Positions 61,867-64,000 of a DNA stretch of 64,000 bases are shown here, piece after piece; the stretch's first letter is position 1; the number at the start of each line of letters is the position of its first letter. The stretch comes from Sphingobium sp. (GTDB lineage Bacteria; Pseudomonadota; Alphaproteobacteria; Sphingomonadales; Sphingomonadaceae). The notes under the pieces were generated by a model. It did not search any database and had not been told where the DNA came from. It worked only from the letters and a program-made list of their open reading frames with translations. A program made the position numbers and the translations under genes. The stretch covers positions 62,001-126,000 of the forward strand of contig JAGIAZ010000016.1 of the NCBI GenBank assembly GCA_017744605.1, given 5' to 3'.

Positions 61867-62508
61867 ATGCCCACGCCCGATCCCGTCCTGACGACCGGCG
61901 CGATGCTGACCGCGCTCAACGTGCTCGGTACGTTCGTGTTCGCTGCTTCCGGCGCCCTTGCGGCGGCGCGGCTCAAGCAGACTTTGGTCACATTCTGCTT
62001 CTTCGCGCTGACCACCGGCGTCGGCGGCGGCACGGTGCGCGATCTCTTGATCGGTGCGCCGGTCTTCTGGGTCCACGATCTGTCCCAGCCGATCATCTGC
62101 CTAGGCGCCGCGCTCATCGTCTATGTGACGCCAGGGCGCTGGTGGAGCCTTCGCGCGCTCGACTGGCTGGATGCGGTCGGCCTGGCCGCTTTCGCCGTGT
62201 TCGGCACCGCCAAGGCGATGAGCCATGGCGTGCATCCGTTCACCGCGGCGCTGATGGGCATATCGACGGGCTGCGTCGGCGGCATCATTCGCGACCTGCT
62301 GGCCGGCGTGCCCTCGATCCTGCTGCGGCCGGAAATCTACGTGACCGCCGCCGCGCTGTCGGCGGGGCTCTATGCGTTGTTCGTGCCGTTCGGCGTGCCG
62401 ACTGCGATGGCGGGCGTCATCGCGGCGCTGGCCGGCTTCGCATTGCGCGCGCTGGCCATTGCCAAAGGGCTCGCTTTACCCTCCTATAGCAACCCGCCCA
62501 AACCATAG
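61867..62508 (+). CDS. TRIC-type (UPF0126) cation channel family protein
   Basis: A 213-residue membrane protein with seven helices built from a repeated three-helix unit. Both copies of the signature are present: GVGGGTVRDLLIG and GCVGGIIRDLLAG. Prokaryotic TRIC proteins form trimeric K+-permeable channels, and E. coli YadS/YicG are homologues. An earlier ATG (61807) lacks a site, and MPTPDPVL is the natural start. The next gene begins 11 bases after the stop. Confidence 0.87.
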   Translation: MPTPDPVLTTGAMLTALNVLGTFVFAASGALAAARLKQTLVTFCFFALTTGVGGGTVRDLLIGAPVFWVHDLSQPIICLGAALIVYVTPGRWWSLRALDWLDAVGLAAFAVFGTAKAMSHGVHPFTAALMGISTGCVGGIIRDLLAGVPSILLRPEIYVTAAALSAGLYALFVPFGVPTAMAGVIAALAGFALRALAIAKGLALPSYSNPPKP

Positions 62509-62518
62509 AGGCCCAGCC

Positions 62519-63169
62519 GTGGACATTCCCAAGGACATCTTCACCGAGCAGGACGCCGATCCGGATACGCTCGCCCATCTCGGCCCGCTGCGGCGACTCG
62601 CCGGCACGTGGGAGGGCAAGCGCGGCATCGATATCAATCCCAAGGAAAACGGGCCCGAGCGGCGCGATTATTACGAGCGCATCGTCATGGAGCCGATCGA
62701 TGCGCAGTCCAACGGGCCGCAGCTGCTTTATGGCCTGCGCTATCACATCCACATCAACACGCCCGAGGAAGAGATCGCCTTCCACGACCAGGCCGGCTAC
62801 TGGCTCTGGGAGCCCGACACGGGCCTCATCATGCAGACGCTCTCCATCCCGCGCGGACAGACGGCGCTCGCAGGCGGCAAGGCGACGGCGGATGCGACGA
62901 CGCTGGTGGTCGAGGCGAAGCGTGGCGCGACGGATTACGGCATCTGCTCGACCGAGTTCCTTGAACAGGCGTTCCGGACCGACAGCTATCGCCTCGAGGT
63001 GACGTTCCACGATGACGGCACGTGGAGCTATGTCAGCGACACGACGCTCATCGTGCGCGGGGCGCCCTTCCTGCATAAAGACCGCAATCACCTGACCAAG
63101 ATCGCCGAGCCGGACCTCAATCCCTGGCTGAAGCTGAAGCGCTCTCAGGCGGGCGGCGCCGCCTCGTAG
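62519..63169 (+). CDS. Nitrobindin/THAP4-like heme-binding beta-barrel protein
   Basis: A 216-residue protein starting at GTG. LGPLRRLAGTWEGKRGIDIN carries the GxWxG signature of nitrobindin-like (FABP-type) barrels, and GYWLWEPDTGLIMQTLSIPRG matches the barrel strands. Nitrobindins bind ferric haem through a proximal His near the C-terminus. HKDRNHLTK offers two candidates, so haem binding is possible but not certain. The 3' end overlaps the convergent GFA gene by 25 bases. Confidence 0.78.
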   Translation: MDIPKDIFTEQDADPDTLAHLGPLRRLAGTWEGKRGIDINPKENGPERRDYYERIVMEPIDAQSNGPQLLYGLRYHIHINTPEEEIAFHDQAGYWLWEPDTGLIMQTLSIPRGQTALAGGKATADATTLVVEAKRGATDYGICSTEFLEQAFRTDSYRLEVTFHDDGTWSYVSDTTLIVRGAPFLHKDRNHLTKIAEPDLNPWLKLKRSQAGGAAS

Positions 63170-63540
63170 CCGAGCAGGCCGGAGAGATCGACCCAGGCCT
63201 GCTTGCTCGACATCCAGATCTGCGCCGTCGGCGCAAAGCGATCGGGGTCGTCGAGGCTGCCCATCAGCAGGCTGATCGTGCTGCCATCGGCGCGCTTCGA
63301 GAAGAGGCTGGTGCCGCACGCCGGGCAAAAGCCGCGCAGGATGATGTCCGAGCTCGGATACCAGCCGACCGGCCCGGATATGCTCACCGCGTCGCCCGGC
63401 ATGCGCACGCGCGCATAGAGCGGCGCACCGGTCGCCTTCTGGCATTTCCGGCAGTGACAGACGCGCACGTCGACCGGTTCGCCCTGGGCCTCATAGCGGC
63501 AGGCGCCGCACATGCAGCCGCCGGTCACAGGCCCACTCAT
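63145..63540 (-). CDS. GFA-family zinc protein
   Basis: A 131-residue GFA-fold protein with CMCGACRY, HCRKCQKATG and FCPACGTSLF as zinc-binding cysteines and the family's GSLDDPDRF near the end. It is a different subtype from the one at 50416 (131 versus 154 residues). It starts two bases from the sppA stop and is probably transcribed with it. Confidence 0.87.
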   Translation of the reverse strand: MSGPVTGGCMCGACRYEAQGEPVDVRVCHCRKCQKATGAPLYARVRMPGDAVSISGPVGWYPSSDIILRGFCPACGTSLFSKRADGSTISLLMGSLDDPDRFAPTAQIWMSSKQAWVDLSGLLGYEAAPPA

Positions 63541-63542
63541 TC

Positions 63543-64000
63543 TCAGAGGCTCCTGGCGAAGGCAGCCATTCTGGCCAGCCAGCCGGCGTCGCTTGCGGCA
63601 ACAGCCGCGCTGCCGACTGGGGGCTGGAAGCCCCGGCATTCGAGGCAGTCGGCGCGGATCGCGGGACCATCGACCAGTGCCCGGACGTCATGGAGGATGC
63701 GCAGCGTCCATTGCTTCTGGCGCATGGCTGCAAGGCTCAGCCAGTCACGCGGCACGGCCGTGCGCGCGCCCAGCCGCGCCTCGCTCTCATCGCTGCCGCC
63801 GAGCAGTTGCATCAGGCGCGAGAGCCGGTCGCCCTTCGGATCGAAGTAGCGCGCTTTCGCGTCGGCGCCGGACAGGTCTGCGCGCTTCGCGGCGTCGGCA
63901 ATGGCTTCGTCGAGGCCCCCGAAATGATCGATGAGTTTGAGTTGATGCGCCATGCCGCCCACCCAGACGCGACCCTGGCCGATCTCGTCGACGCGGGCGG
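63543..64000 (-). CDS. sppA: Signal peptide peptidase SppA (67K type), C-terminal end, cut by window edge
   Basis: The visible ~152 residues include the diagnostic RVDEIGQGRVWVGGMAH and IDHFGGLDEAIADAA, which follow the catalytic Lys/Ser domains in long-form SppA. The catalytic residues lie outside the window. The tail with CLECRGFQPPV is typical of sphingomonad SppA. The coding sequence continues past base 64000, so its start is unknown. Confidence 0.85.
   Translation of the reverse strand, partial: ARVDEIGQGRVWVGGMAHQLKLIDHFGGLDEAIADAAKRADLSGADAKARYFDPKGDRLSRLMQLLGGSDESEARLGARTAVPRDWLSLAAMRQKQWTLRILHDVRALVDGPAIRADCLECRGFQPPVGSAAVAASDAGWLARMAAFARSL

Overview
The window is a continuous piece of chromosome from a GC-rich alphaproteobacterium, most likely a member of the Sphingomonadales (Sphingomonas/Sphingobium-like). 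This rests on gene order and family content: tsaD and gpsA divergent from hemC-hemD and a Mic60-like gene, secB divergent from a Tim44-like gene with mltA beside it, rpmH-rnpA-yidD-yidC-ysxC, and mdh-sucD-sucA-sucB-lpd. I see no phage, plasmid, insertion sequence, CRISPR array, tRNA or rRNA. Almost everything is core or soft-core chromosome.

Layout. 1-9.3 kb: the 3' half of glnE, bcp, a ferritin-like protein, an M23 peptidase, erpA, xthA, then leftward qorB-like, VOC and comM genes. 8.6-14.2 kb: an HxlR-type regulator divergent from a nine-gene run of small detoxification-type proteins (three VOC proteins, two GSTs, two DUF1428, a membrane protein, an AHSA1/SRPBCC protein). 14.3-19.5 kb: an isochorismatase-family hydrolase, a divergent exported superoxide dismutase, then the rpmH-rnpA-yidD-yidC-ysxC envelope/ribosome block. 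19.7-26 kb: a lipoprotein, GST, cupin, ICMT, dapE, and the leftward smr-mltA-tim44 group. 26.3-32 kb: secB, murJ, trpS, a DUF4136 lipoprotein and a Wzx-like flippase. 32-37.5 kb: leftward tsaD-hypothetical-gpsA and rightward hemC-hemD-mic60. 37.7-49.2 kb: peptidases (S9, M24B, M19), mutM, hisN, a lone ExbD, an aldo/keto reductase and small lipoproteins. 49.6-60.6 kb: sdhB, a GFA protein, zapE, then a TCA-cycle run mdh-sucD-sucA-sucB-lpd. 60.6-64 kb: an AT-rich accessory gene, an FMN reductase, a TRIC-type channel, a nitrobindin-like barrel, a second GFA protein and the 3' end of sppA.

The unusual content lies in dispersed short palindromic elements, which fill most of the longer gaps. I separate at least six families: A, ends in CGTCATTGCGAG; B, a hairpin with a GCGAAGGC core; C, halves ending GAAACAGGTTC..CATGACG; D, a 75-bp element; E, AGCATTTTC/GAAAATGCT; F, a single nested inverted repeat. 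Two features stand out. First, both small GIY-YIG endonuclease genes in the window sit inside the TCA operon and each is bracketed by inverted copies of a family B hairpin matched to that gene. This architecture resembles REP elements with their RAYT transposase, but with a different nuclease. Second, a 75-bp family D element lies in frame inside tsaD and adds 25 residues, while a same-length copy lies between genes. Other points worth following are a foreign-looking periplasmic segment within yidC, a hairpin with a U-run in the rpmH leader, a predicted leaderless HxlR promoter, and an AT-rich gene after lpd whose ribosome-binding site overlaps a hairpin.
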